A stretch of DNA of 64,000 bases from Mycobacterium sp. DL592. GTDB taxonomy: Bacteria > Actinomycetota > Actinomycetes > Mycobacteriales > Mycobacteriaceae. The translations under genes were made by a program, and so were the position numbers. Positions 33,375 through 42,010 of the stretch are shown one piece after another; within the stretch, counting starts at the first letter, position 1, and each line of letters starts with the position of its first letter. The notes beneath the pieces were generated by a model. The model saw only the letters and a program-made list of their open reading frames with translations. It had not been told where the DNA came from and searched no databases. Location of the stretch: positions 3,482,172-3,546,171 of the forward strand of contig NZ_CP050192.1 of NCBI RefSeq assembly GCF_011694515.1, read 5' to 3'.

Positions 33375-34748
33375 ATGGAAGCCCGGCCCGGTGAGGAACG
33401 CCTGCATGACAGGTGGTGGACGGTCATCCTGCTGGCCGTTGTCGCCGTGTTCTTCTTCGTCACCGCAACACTTTTCGCGGGTACCTTCCGGTCCTACGTG
33501 CCGGTCACACTGACCGCCGACCGTTCAGGGTTGGTGATGGAAACCGGTGCGAAGGTCAAGATGCGCGGCGTTCAGGTCGGCCGGGTCAGCCAGATCACCG
33601 GCGGTCAGGGGCCCGCGACGCTGCGGCTGGAGATCGACCCGGACCAGGTCCAGTACATCCCGGCCAATGTGGGAGCGCAGATCCGCGCCACCACCGCGTT
33701 CGGGGCAAAATTCGTCGACCTCATCTATCCGTCCGAACCCAGTCCGCAGCGGCTGGCCGCCGGCGCTGTGCTGCAGTCGAAAAACGTCACCACCGAGGTC
33801 AACACCGTCTTCCAGAATGTCGTCAACCTGCTCGACAAGGTCGACCCCGCCAAGCTCAACGCGGTCCTGACGGCGGTTGCCGACGGAGTCCGCGGCCAGG
33901 GGCCGCGGATGGCCGAGGCCACCACCGATCTCAACGAGGTTCTCAAGGCGCTCAACGAGCGCAGCGACACCATCCGCGAGGACTGGCGCTCGTTCAAGAA
34001 CTTCAACGACACCTACGCCGCGGCCGCACCGGACATCGTGACGATCCTCAACGCCGGCAGCACGGTCAGCACGACCATCGCCGATCGGTCTTCACAGCTG
34101 GATGCATTGCTGCTCAACACCATTGGGTTCTCGTATTCAGCTCGCGACCTGCTGGCCTCGAGCGAGGACTCCCTGGTCCGCGCCGTCAACCTACTCGAGC
34201 CCACCACCAATCTGCTGCTGAAGTACAGCCCCGTCTACACCTGCTGGCTGCAGGGCGCCACATGGACTCTGAGCACCGGCGACGCCTACAACATCTGGGG
34301 CGGCCGCGACGGCAAGTCGGCGAACTTCGACGTCGCCCTGCTGCTGGGCAACGACGGCTACCAGTACCCCGACAACCTGCCCATCGTCAACGCCAAGGGC
34401 GGACCGGGCGGCAAGCCCAGCTGCGGATCGATGCCCGATCCGACCAAGAACCTCCCGGTGCGTCAGCTGATCACCAACACCGGCTGGGGTACCGGCCTGG
34501 ACATCCGCCCGAATCCTGGCCTGGGAGAACAATGTTGGGCCGACTGGTTCCCGGTCACCCGCGCAGTGCCGCAGCGGCCGAGCATCCGCCAGTGCCTGCC
34601 GGGGCCGGCACCCGGGCCCGACCCCGGTCCGGGAATGCCGCCCTACGGGGCGGCGTGGTACGGCCCGGGCGGGGTCCCGCTCTGGCCTGGCGTGCCGCCG
34701 GCACCCGATCCGGCGGTCCCAGCACCACAGGCGGCGCCAACGCCGTGA
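33375..34748 (+). CDS. mceA: MceA, operon II
   Basis: A 457-aa MceA. N-terminal helix (ILLAVVAVFFFVTATLFAG), MCE domain (KVKMRGVQVGRVSQITGG), helical region, conserved Cys-containing C-terminal segment and a Pro-rich tail. It starts at ATG 33375, 2 bp after yrbEB. By eye it is similar along its whole length to operon I MceA, for instance FRSYxPV, SGLVMETGAKVK and TNTGWGTGLD. Confidence 0.92.
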   Translation: MEARPGEERLHDRWWTVILLAVVAVFFFVTATLFAGTFRSYVPVTLTADRSGLVMETGAKVKMRGVQVGRVSQITGGQGPATLRLEIDPDQVQYIPANVGAQIRATTAFGAKFVDLIYPSEPSPQRLAAGAVLQSKNVTTEVNTVFQNVVNLLDKVDPAKLNAVLTAVADGVRGQGPRMAEATTDLNEVLKALNERSDTIREDWRSFKNFNDTYAAAAPDIVTILNAGSTVSTTIADRSSQLDALLLNTIGFSYSARDLLASSEDSLVRAVNLLEPTTNLLLKYSPVYTCWLQGATWTLSTGDAYNIWGGRDGKSANFDVALLLGNDGYQYPDNLPIVNAKGGPGGKPSCGSMPDPTKNLPVRQLITNTGWGTGLDIRPNPGLGEQCWADWFPVTRAVPQRPSIRQCLPGPAPGPDPGPGMPPYGAAWYGPGGVPLWPGVPPAPDPAVPAPQAAPTP

Positions 34749-34776
34749 CCATCGAGCACCGACGGGAGAACCGACC

Positions 34777-35805
34777 GTGAAAGACAATCTGAGGGCTACC
34801 GTGTGGCGCCTCGCCGTCTTCCTCACGGTGTGTCTGTTCGGCGCGTTCGCCCTGCTCGCCGTCTTCGCGCAGTTCCGCTTCGGCAGCGGTAGGTCCTATA
34901 ACGCCGAGTTCACCAACGTCACCGGCCTCAAATCCGGCGACTTCGTCCGGATCGCCGGAGTCGAGGTAGGCAAAGTCGGCGACATCACGATCAACCGGGA
35001 CGCGACGGTCCGCGTCGAGTTCTCCGCCAGCGACACCGTCACCCTGACCGAGGGCACCCGAGCGGTCATCCGCTATGACAATGTGATCGGCGGCCGGTTC
35101 CTGGCTCTGGAAGAGGGGGCCGGTGGACTCAAGCGCCTGCAACCCGGCGCGACGATTCCGGTGACCCGCACCGCCCCGGCGCTCGACCTGGATTCGGTGA
35201 TCGGCGGTTTCAAGCCGCTGTTTCGCGCCTTGAGTCCCGAGCAGGTCAACGCCTTGAGCGGCCAGCTCGATCAGGCACTGCAGGGCCAGGGGCCGACCAT
35301 CTCCTCCTTCTTGAATCAGGCCGCGGTGTTGACCAACACGCTGGCCGACCGCGATCAGCTGATCGGTGAGGTCGTCACCAACCTCAATGTGGTACTCGGC
35401 ACCCTGGGCCCGCAGAGCGCGCAACTGGACAAGGCCGTGACGAATCTGTCCGGCTTGATCGACGGCCTCAACGCCCGCCGGACCGATATCGCCGGCGCCT
35501 TCGCCAGCGCCAACGCGGCGGCGGCGACCGTCGCCGACCTTCTCGACCAGTCCCGCGAACCCTTCAAAAAGGTTGTGCACGAGACAGATCGGGTGTCAAC
35601 GATCGCGGTGGGCGACCACGAGTATCTGGAGAAACTCATCGACACGCTGCCCGACAAGTACAAGGCGCTGGGCAGGCAGGGCATGTACGGCGACTTCTTC
35701 AGCTTCTACCTCTGCGATTTGGTGCTGAAGCTCAATGGCAAAGGCGGACAACCGGTTTACGTCAAGGTCGCTGGCCAAGACACCGGGCGGTGTACGCCGA
35801 AATGA
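34777..35805 (+). CDS. mceB: MceB, operon II
   Basis: A 342-aa MceB: N-terminal anchor (AVFLTVCLFGAFALLAVFA), MCE domain (VRIAGVEVGKVGDITI) and the family end VYVKVAGQDTGRCTPK. It starts at GTG 34777 with GGGAG upstream, 28 bp after mceA, and overlaps mceC (ATGA at 35802-35805). Confidence 0.92.
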   Translation: MKDNLRATVWRLAVFLTVCLFGAFALLAVFAQFRFGSGRSYNAEFTNVTGLKSGDFVRIAGVEVGKVGDITINRDATVRVEFSASDTVTLTEGTRAVIRYDNVIGGRFLALEEGAGGLKRLQPGATIPVTRTAPALDLDSVIGGFKPLFRALSPEQVNALSGQLDQALQGQGPTISSFLNQAAVLTNTLADRDQLIGEVVTNLNVVLGTLGPQSAQLDKAVTNLSGLIDGLNARRTDIAGAFASANAAAATVADLLDQSREPFKKVVHETDRVSTIAVGDHEYLEKLIDTLPDKYKALGRQGMYGDFFSFYLCDLVLKLNGKGGQPVYVKVAGQDTGRCTPK

Positions 35806-37160
35806 AATCCTTCTCTGAGCGCAACCCGTTCATCCTCGGTGCCGTCGGCGCCGTCGTAATCGCCGGGATCGTCATGGGCGCACTGAATTGGCAGAAACTT
35901 CCGTTCCTCAACCCGGGTCGCAACTACTCGGCCTACTTCGCCGACGCGGGCGGTCTGTTCACCGGCGCGGGCGTTGAGGTTTCGGGCCTCCCTATCGGCA
36001 AGGTGTCCGATATCGAACTCGACGGCCAGCACGTACTGGTGAAGTTTCGGATCAAAGGCGACGTCCACCTCGGTGAGCGCACGACCGCGGCGATCAAGAC
36101 GAAGGGTCTGCTGGGCACCAAGATGCTCGACGTCATCCCGGTCGGTGACGGCGATCTGTCGGCTCCGATCCCGATCGACCGGACGACATCGCCCTACCAA
36201 TTGCCTGACGCGCTGGGCGATCTGACCAACACGATCAGCGGGCTGAACACCGACCAGCTGTCGGCCTCGCTGGCCACCATGGCCCAGACCTTCGCCAACA
36301 CCCCGCCGGACCTGCGTAACGCGGTGGCCGGAGTGGCGCGGTTCTCCGAGACGCTCGACAAGCAGGACGCCCAGCTTCGCAGTCTGCTGGACAACGCCGC
36401 CAAGACCACCGACGTGCTGGCCAAGCGGACCGACCAGATCGTCACGCTGGTGCGGCAGACCAACTCGCTGTTGCTCGCACTCAACGAGCAGAGCGCTGCG
36501 CTCGACCGGATCTGGCGCAACATCTCGGCCGTCTCGAAACAACTCAAGGGGTTCATCGCCGACAACCGGGCGCAGCTCAAGCCGGCCCTGGAGAAACTGA
36601 ACGGGGTCTTGACGATCGTCGACGACCGCAAGGGACGCATTCAGGAGGCGGTCAAGCGGCTCAACAGCTACGCGATGTCACTCGGCGAATCGGTGTCCTC
36701 CGGGCCGTTCTTCAAGGCCTACGTGGTCAACCTGTTCCCGGGTCAGTTCGTCCAGCCATTCATCGACGCGGCATTCTCCGATCTCGGGGTCGACCCGGCC
36801 ACGCTGCTGCCCTCGCTGCGCACCGACCCCCAGGTCGGCCAGCCCGCGACCCCGGCGCTTCCGGTGCCCTACCCGCGTACCGGCCAGGGTGGTGGGCCGC
36901 ATCTCAACCTGCCCGACGCGATCACCGGTAACCCCGGCGATCAGGGCTGCGGTCCGCCCGGTATTGCGCTGCCCGGCCCCACGGGCTGCTACCCGTACCG
37001 GGAGCCGCTGCCCGCACCGCCGCCGGGTGGCCCACCACCCGGGCCGCCGGCAGTATCACCGCCCGGGATCGCGTCGGTTCCCGAACCGACACCGGCTCCG
37101 TTCCTGGTGCCGGCGCCCGGTGAACAACCCGCCGACACCCATTCCGGGGGATCGCAATGA
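35802..37160 (+). CDS. mceC: MceC, operon II
   Basis: A 452-aa MceC: N-terminal helix (FILGAVGAVVIAGIVMGAL), MCE domain (VEVSGLPIGKVSDIEL) and a long Pro-rich C-terminus of about 90 residues, longer than in operon I (416 aa). ATG 35802 overlaps the mceB stop; the track-open frame from 35790 only adds MYAE inside mceB. Confidence 0.92.
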   Translation: MKSFSERNPFILGAVGAVVIAGIVMGALNWQKLPFLNPGRNYSAYFADAGGLFTGAGVEVSGLPIGKVSDIELDGQHVLVKFRIKGDVHLGERTTAAIKTKGLLGTKMLDVIPVGDGDLSAPIPIDRTTSPYQLPDALGDLTNTISGLNTDQLSASLATMAQTFANTPPDLRNAVAGVARFSETLDKQDAQLRSLLDNAAKTTDVLAKRTDQIVTLVRQTNSLLLALNEQSAALDRIWRNISAVSKQLKGFIADNRAQLKPALEKLNGVLTIVDDRKGRIQEAVKRLNSYAMSLGESVSSGPFFKAYVVNLFPGQFVQPFIDAAFSDLGVDPATLLPSLRTDPQVGQPATPALPVPYPRTGQGGGPHLNLPDAITGNPGDQGCGPPGIALPGPTGCYPYREPLPAPPPGGPPPGPPAVSPPGIASVPEPTPAPFLVPAPGEQPADTHSGGSQ

Positions 37161-38470
37161 CTACACTGCGTAAGTACCGCACCCTTCTTGCCGCAGTCCT
37201 GGCTCTGACCGTGATCGCCGGTGGCGTGCTGGCCGTCCGGGCGGTCGACCATATGGACCGAGTCGAGGTGGTCGGCTACTTCGAGAACAGCATCGCGCTG
37301 TTCCCCGGCGATGACGTCCGAATCCTCGGGGTGCCCGTGGGCCGGGTGGAAAAGGTTGTGCCGCAACCCGATGGCGTCAAGGTCTCGTTCTGGTTCGACC
37401 GTAAGTTCAAGGTGCCGGCCGATGCCAAAGCCGCGATCCTGTCCCCCATGCTCGTCACCGGCCGGGCCATCCAACTCACACCGGTCTATGCCGGCGGCCC
37501 CACCCTCGCCGACGGCGCGGTGATCCCACGCGACCGCACCGCGGTTCCTGTCGAATGGGACGAGGTCCGCGTCCAGCTCAAACGCCTGACCGAACTGCTG
37601 GCACCCACCGAACCGGGCGGGGTCAGCACACTGGGCTCCTTCATCAACACCACCGCCGACAACCTGCGGGGTCAGGGTGGTGCGATCCGCGAGACCATTC
37701 TCAAACTCTCCCAGGTGATGTCGGCGCTCGGAGACCACAGTGGCGACATCTTCTCCACGCTGAAGAACCTGTCCATCCTCGTCACGGCACTGCGCGGCAG
37801 CAGCGATCTACTCGGTCAGCTCAACAACAACCTCGCCTCGGTGAGCGGCGTGCTGGCTGACGACCCAGGCAAGATCGGCGACGCCTTCGTCGACATGAAC
37901 TCCGTGATCGGTGACGTCAAGACCTTCGTCGACGAGAACGGTGAGACCATCGGAACGACGGCAGACAAACTCGCCTCGATCAGCACGGCTCTCAACGACA
38001 GCCTCGACGACATCAAGCAGACCCTGCACATCGCGCCGTCCACCGTCCAGAACTTCAACAACATCTACGAACCCGCCAACGGTGCGTTCACCGGAGCGTT
38101 GGCGGTGAACAACTTCGCCAACCCGATCTCGTTCCTGTGCGGCGCAATTCAGGCGGCCTCCCGTCTAGGTGCCGAGCAGGCCTCGAAACTGTGCGTGCAA
38201 TATCTGGCACCAATCATGAAAAACCGGCAGTACAACTTCCCGCCGATCGGGGAGAACCTCCTCAACGGGGCCCAGGCCCGGCCCAACGAAGTGACCTACA
38301 GCGAGGACTGGATGCGACCGGACTTTGTGCCGCCGGCTCCCCCGGCAGCACCCGGGCCCGCGGCGCAACCACCTTCCCCGCTTGCCGCAGAGACGCCGCC
38401 GACGCAGCAGAGCGACCCGAACGCCGGGCTGGCAGGAATGATGACTCCGGCAGCCGGGGGTGGCTCGTGA
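37157..38470 (+). CDS. mceD: MceD, operon II
   Basis: A 437-aa MceD: N-terminal helix (TLLAAVLALTVIAGGVLAV), MCE domain (VRILGVPVGRVEKVV), helical domain and Pro/Ala-rich end. It overlaps mceC by ATGA and mceE by GTGA, so expression is tightly coupled. Confidence 0.92.
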   Translation: MTTLRKYRTLLAAVLALTVIAGGVLAVRAVDHMDRVEVVGYFENSIALFPGDDVRILGVPVGRVEKVVPQPDGVKVSFWFDRKFKVPADAKAAILSPMLVTGRAIQLTPVYAGGPTLADGAVIPRDRTAVPVEWDEVRVQLKRLTELLAPTEPGGVSTLGSFINTTADNLRGQGGAIRETILKLSQVMSALGDHSGDIFSTLKNLSILVTALRGSSDLLGQLNNNLASVSGVLADDPGKIGDAFVDMNSVIGDVKTFVDENGETIGTTADKLASISTALNDSLDDIKQTLHIAPSTVQNFNNIYEPANGAFTGALAVNNFANPISFLCGAIQAASRLGAEQASKLCVQYLAPIMKNRQYNFPPIGENLLNGAQARPNEVTYSEDWMRPDFVPPAPPAAPGPAAQPPSPLAAETPPTQQSDPNAGLAGMMTPAAGGGS

Positions 38471-39618
38471 CACGCCGTCGGTGGTATCGGCGGGCGGCCG
38501 GCATCGTGCTCATCCTGGCCCTGGCGGGCGGATCGTCGGGCTGCGAGCTCAAGAACTGGCAGGGCCTCAACTCACTGCCGCTGCCCGGCACCACCGGCAA
38601 CGGACCCGGGTCGTTCGAGATCACCGCGGAAATGCCTGACATCAACAACATTCAGCCCAACTCCCGGGTACGCGTCGGCGACGCCACCGTGGGACACATC
38701 ACCAAGATCGAACTGCAGGGCTGGCACGCACTGGTGACGATGCGCCTCGACGGTGGCGTGAACATGCCGGCGAACTCGATCGCCAAGATCGGACTGACCA
38801 GCATCCTGGGCTCCCAGCACATCGAATTGAGCCCTCCCACAGACGAACCGCCGCAAGGCCGGCTGCACGAGGGGTCGCTCATCCCGCTGTCCCACTCGGC
38901 GGCCTACCCCACCGTCGAGCAGACGCTGGCCGCGGTGTCGATGGTCCTCAACGGCGGCGGGCTGGGCCAGGTTCAGGACATCACCGAGGCGTTCAGCACC
39001 GCCTTCCGAGGCCGCGAGCAGGACCTGCGCAGCATGATCAGTGAGCTCGACCGGTTCGCCGCCAACTTCAACGACCAGACCGACGACATGATCGCAGCGA
39101 CCCAGAGCCTCAACAAGGTCGCGGGCACGTTCGCCGCGAATCAGCCGACCCTGGACAAGGCGCTCAAGACCGTTCCCGAGGCACTGGCGGTGCTCAACAA
39201 CGAGCGCGGGAACCTCGTGGCTGCCGCCGACGCGCTGGGCAGGTTCAGTCAACGGGTCGTCGGCACCGTCGACCAGAGCAAGGCCAGCCTGGTCAAGGAA
39301 CTCAAAGAGATCGGCCCGGTACTGGAATCGCTAGCCAACGCCGGGCCGAGTATGACCCGCGCCCTCAGTCTCATTCTGACGTTCCCGTTCCCCAACGAAA
39401 CCATCGAGAAGTGGCAGCGGGGGGACTACGCGAACATGACCGCGATCGTCGACCTCACCTTGAGCCGGATCGACCAGGGAATCTTCACCGGAACTCGTTG
39501 GGAGGGCAATCTCACCGAACTGGAGATGCAGTGGGGTCGGACCATCGGCCAGTTCCCCAGCCCCTACACCAAGGCCAATCCGCTGGTCGCCCCGTACCGA
39601 TTCGACCAAGGGCCGTGA
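38467..39618 (+). CDS. mceE: MceE, lipoprotein subunit, operon II
   Basis: A 383-aa MCE lipoprotein. The basic N-terminus (TRRRWYRRAA) is followed by a hydrophobic run and a lipobox ending GSSGC at about residue 27, then the MCE domain (SRVRVGDATVGHITKI). GTG 38467 overlaps the mceD stop. The open frame starting at 38137 is a shadow inside mceD. Confidence 0.92.
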   Translation: MTRRRWYRRAAGIVLILALAGGSSGCELKNWQGLNSLPLPGTTGNGPGSFEITAEMPDINNIQPNSRVRVGDATVGHITKIELQGWHALVTMRLDGGVNMPANSIAKIGLTSILGSQHIELSPPTDEPPQGRLHEGSLIPLSHSAAYPTVEQTLAAVSMVLNGGGLGQVQDITEAFSTAFRGREQDLRSMISELDRFAANFNDQTDDMIAATQSLNKVAGTFAANQPTLDKALKTVPEALAVLNNERGNLVAAADALGRFSQRVVGTVDQSKASLVKELKEIGPVLESLANAGPSMTRALSLILTFPFPNETIEKWQRGDYANMTAIVDLTLSRIDQGIFTGTRWEGNLTELEMQWGRTIGQFPSPYTKANPLVAPYRFDQGP

Positions 39619-39619
39619 C

Positions 39620-40972
39620 ATGCATCTGACCCGGAGAATGCTGATCCAGCTCGCGATCTTCACCTCCATCGCGGTGATCGCGATCGCGGTGATGGCACTG
39701 CAGTTCCTGAAGCTACCGGCCAAGATGTTCGGTATCGGCCGCTACAGCGTGACCCTGGAACTGCCGGAGAGCGGTGGCCTCTACGGCACCGGCAACGTCA
39801 CCTACCGTGGCGTGGAGGTAGGTCGCGTCGAGTCGGTGGGGCTGACCAATACCGGTGTCAAAGCCGTGTTGTCGCTGAAATCAGGCATCGACATCCCCTC
39901 GGACCTCAAGGCCGAAGTGCACAGCCAGTCAGCCATCGGCGAGCAGTACGTCGATCTGATTCCCCGCAACGGGACCGCCCAGCCGCTCAAGGACGGTGAC
40001 GTGATTCCCCGCGCCGATACCTCGATCCCGCCGGACATCAACTCGCTGCTCGATGCAGCCAACACCGGGTTGCAGGCAATTCCGCGGGACAACCTCAAAA
40101 CCGCGATCGACGAGGCTTATACCGCGGTCGGCGGCCTCGGCCCCCAGCTGTCCCAGATCGTCAGGGGCTCAACGACCTTGGCGATCGACGCACGCGCCAA
40201 CCTCGACCCGCTGATCAATCTCATCGACAACTCCAAGCCGGTGCTCGATTCCCAGTCCCAGTCCGCTCAGGCTGTCCAGGCCTGGGCATCCCACCTCGCG
40301 ACAGTCACCAGCGACCTGCAGCAGCACAACGATGCGGTAGCCGGACTCATCGACCAGCAGGGCGTCGTCATCGCGACCGACGAGGCCCGCAAGCTCATCA
40401 ATCGCCTCAAGCCCACGCTGCCGGTGCTGGCAGCGAACCTGGCCAGCGTCGGACAGGTCGGCATCGACTACAAGGACTCGATCGAACAACTCCTCGTCGT
40501 CCTCCCGCAAGCGGTCGGCGTGGGGCAGGGCACCTTCGTCGCCAATGCGAACACCAAGCAGGCCTACAAGGGCGAATACCTTTCGTTCAACCTGAATGTG
40601 AACCTACCGCCGGCCTGCACCACCGGGTTCCTGCCCGCCCAGCAGGTCCGAATCCCGAGCCTGGTCGACTACCCCGACCGCGCCCCCGGCGATCTGTACT
40701 GCCGCGTGCCGCAGGATTCGCAGTTGAACGTCCGGGGCGCCCGCAACATCCCTTGCGAGACCGTGCCCGGCAAGCGCGCGCCCACAGTCAAGATGTGCGA
40801 GAGCAACGAGCAGTACGTGCCCATCAACGACGGCAACAACTGGAAGGGCGACCCCAACGCCACCCTGTCCGGCCAGGGCATCCCCCAGCTTCCACCGGGG
40901 GCAGCACCGCAGGCACCACCGGCGAACCAGAACACCACATGGCAATCGATGCTCACCCCTGCCGGGTCCTGA
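39620..40972 (+). CDS. mceF: MceF, operon II
   Basis: A 450-aa MceF: N-terminal membrane helix (LAIFTSIAVIAIAVMALQF), MCE domain (YRGVEVGRVESVGL), helical part and a conserved Cys-containing C-terminal segment. It starts 1 nt after mceE, exactly as in operon I. It is the last mce gene; no mam genes follow, and a CAP-domain protein gene lies 67 bp downstream. Confidence 0.92.
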   Translation: MHLTRRMLIQLAIFTSIAVIAIAVMALQFLKLPAKMFGIGRYSVTLELPESGGLYGTGNVTYRGVEVGRVESVGLTNTGVKAVLSLKSGIDIPSDLKAEVHSQSAIGEQYVDLIPRNGTAQPLKDGDVIPRADTSIPPDINSLLDAANTGLQAIPRDNLKTAIDEAYTAVGGLGPQLSQIVRGSTTLAIDARANLDPLINLIDNSKPVLDSQSQSAQAVQAWASHLATVTSDLQQHNDAVAGLIDQQGVVIATDEARKLINRLKPTLPVLAANLASVGQVGIDYKDSIEQLLVVLPQAVGVGQGTFVANANTKQAYKGEYLSFNLNVNLPPACTTGFLPAQQVRIPSLVDYPDRAPGDLYCRVPQDSQLNVRGARNIPCETVPGKRAPTVKMCESNEQYVPINDGNNWKGDPNATLSGQGIPQLPPGAAPQAPPANQNTTWQSMLTPAGS

Positions 40973-41039
40973 GCGCCCGCCGGCGGTGCTGGACGCCGCT
41001 ATGCTCACCTCGTCACCGAGACGCAATTGAGGAACCACG

Positions 41040-41528
41040 ATGGACCATCGACTGATGCGACGAGCCCTGACCTCAGGCGCTGTCGTCGTTGCCGCCCTGC
41101 CGCTCTCGGTGGGCATCGCGAACGCCGACAACACCCGGCTCAACAACGGTGTGGTGGCCAATGTGTACACCGTTCAGCACCAGGCCGGGTGCACCAACGA
41201 CGTCAAGAAGAATCCGGCGTTGACGTTGGCCGCACAATGGCACACCGACGACGTGCTGAACAATCGCGCCCTCGACGGCGACATCGGATCGGACGGGTCG
41301 ACTCCCCAATCACGGGCCGCGGCAGCGGGTTTCAAGGGAGCGGTGTTCGAGACTGTGGCGATCAACCCCGCGCTGGCGATCAACAACCTCGACGTGATCA
41401 ACCAGTGGTACTACAACCCTGACTATCTGGCGATCATGTCCAACTGCGCCAACACCGCGATCGGTGTGTGGTCGGCGAACAGCCTGGACCGTTCGGTGCT
41501 GGTCGCGGTGTACGGCCAGCCGGCCTGA
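41040..41528 (+). CDS. Secreted CAP (SCP/PR1-like) domain protein
   Basis: A 162-aa protein with a Sec signal peptide (basic MRRA, hydrophobic stretch SGAVVVAALPLSVGIANA, cleavage probably after ANA or ANADN) and a compact CAP-like domain (LTLAAQWHTDDVLNNRALDGDIGSDG, quoted in part; two Cys residues). CAP proteins are extracellular or envelope proteins that can bind sterols and lipids. ATG 41040 has GAGGA 6 nt upstream; ATG 41055 is possible. Placement after a lipid-import operon suggests an accessory lipid-binding role, which is inference. Confidence 0.72.
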   Translation: MDHRLMRRALTSGAVVVAALPLSVGIANADNTRLNNGVVANVYTVQHQAGCTNDVKKNPALTLAAQWHTDDVLNNRALDGDIGSDGSTPQSRAAAAGFKGAVFETVAINPALAINNLDVINQWYYNPDYLAIMSNCANTAIGVWSANSLDRSVLVAVYGQPA

Positions 41529-41534
41529 CAGTGA

Positions 41535-41561
41535 GTCACGTCCCAGACCACACGACGTGAC
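41535..41561 (+). terminator. Stem-loop after the CAP-domain gene
   Basis: A perfect inverted repeat GTCACGTC-N11-GACGTGAC begins 6 nt after the CAP gene stop and is followed by GCTTATTAA. The stem is strong but the T-tract is poor, as is common in mycobacteria. It probably ends the rightward mce transcript. Confidence 0.55.
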
Positions 41562-42010
41562 GCTTATTAACTGCGTGCCCGTCGGCCGGCACCCGCGGCC
41601 CATATCGTCGCGGCCGGTCCCGGCCTCCGCTGGCAACATCTGATGCAGCAGAGCCAGCTGCGAGCGGCGGCGGCACCGCCCGTCCCGAGCAGGAGTTCAC
41701 CTCGTCAGACGCCTCAGAGGAGCGCGCTCCTGCCCGAAGCTAATGGCGCTCTGGCAAAAACTCTTAGCGACGTATTAGCGCTGGAGGGCCGCCACCTTAA
41801 TTTCCGGCCCTACCTTTGGACTCATGTTGCTCGATGTTCGTTGGCTTCAGTACCTGCTGAAGCGCCCTGCCCACAAGTAGGCCCCGCCGCGCGCGTAGCC
41901 GCGGACTGGTTCGACCTCGGCTGTTCGCTGCCGACCCGGTTGAGCCGTGACTCTCCACTGCAACTTTCGAACATCATCTCCCCCACCGTCGGCCACCCTA
42001 TGATTTGCCG
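41562..42010. other. Intergenic region before the acyl-CoA ligase operon
   Basis: About 450 bp without a supported gene. An AT-richer stretch (about 41740-41830) holds a direct repeat of TTAGCG at 41764-41769 and 41775-41780 (11 bp, one helical turn apart), compatible with an activator or promoter site. I see no insertion-sequence ends or tRNA. Confidence 0.45.

Noticed and set aside
33413..34780. 455-aa frame overlapping mceA of operon II
   Set aside because: Shifted frame of mceA; Arg/His-rich and without family motifs.
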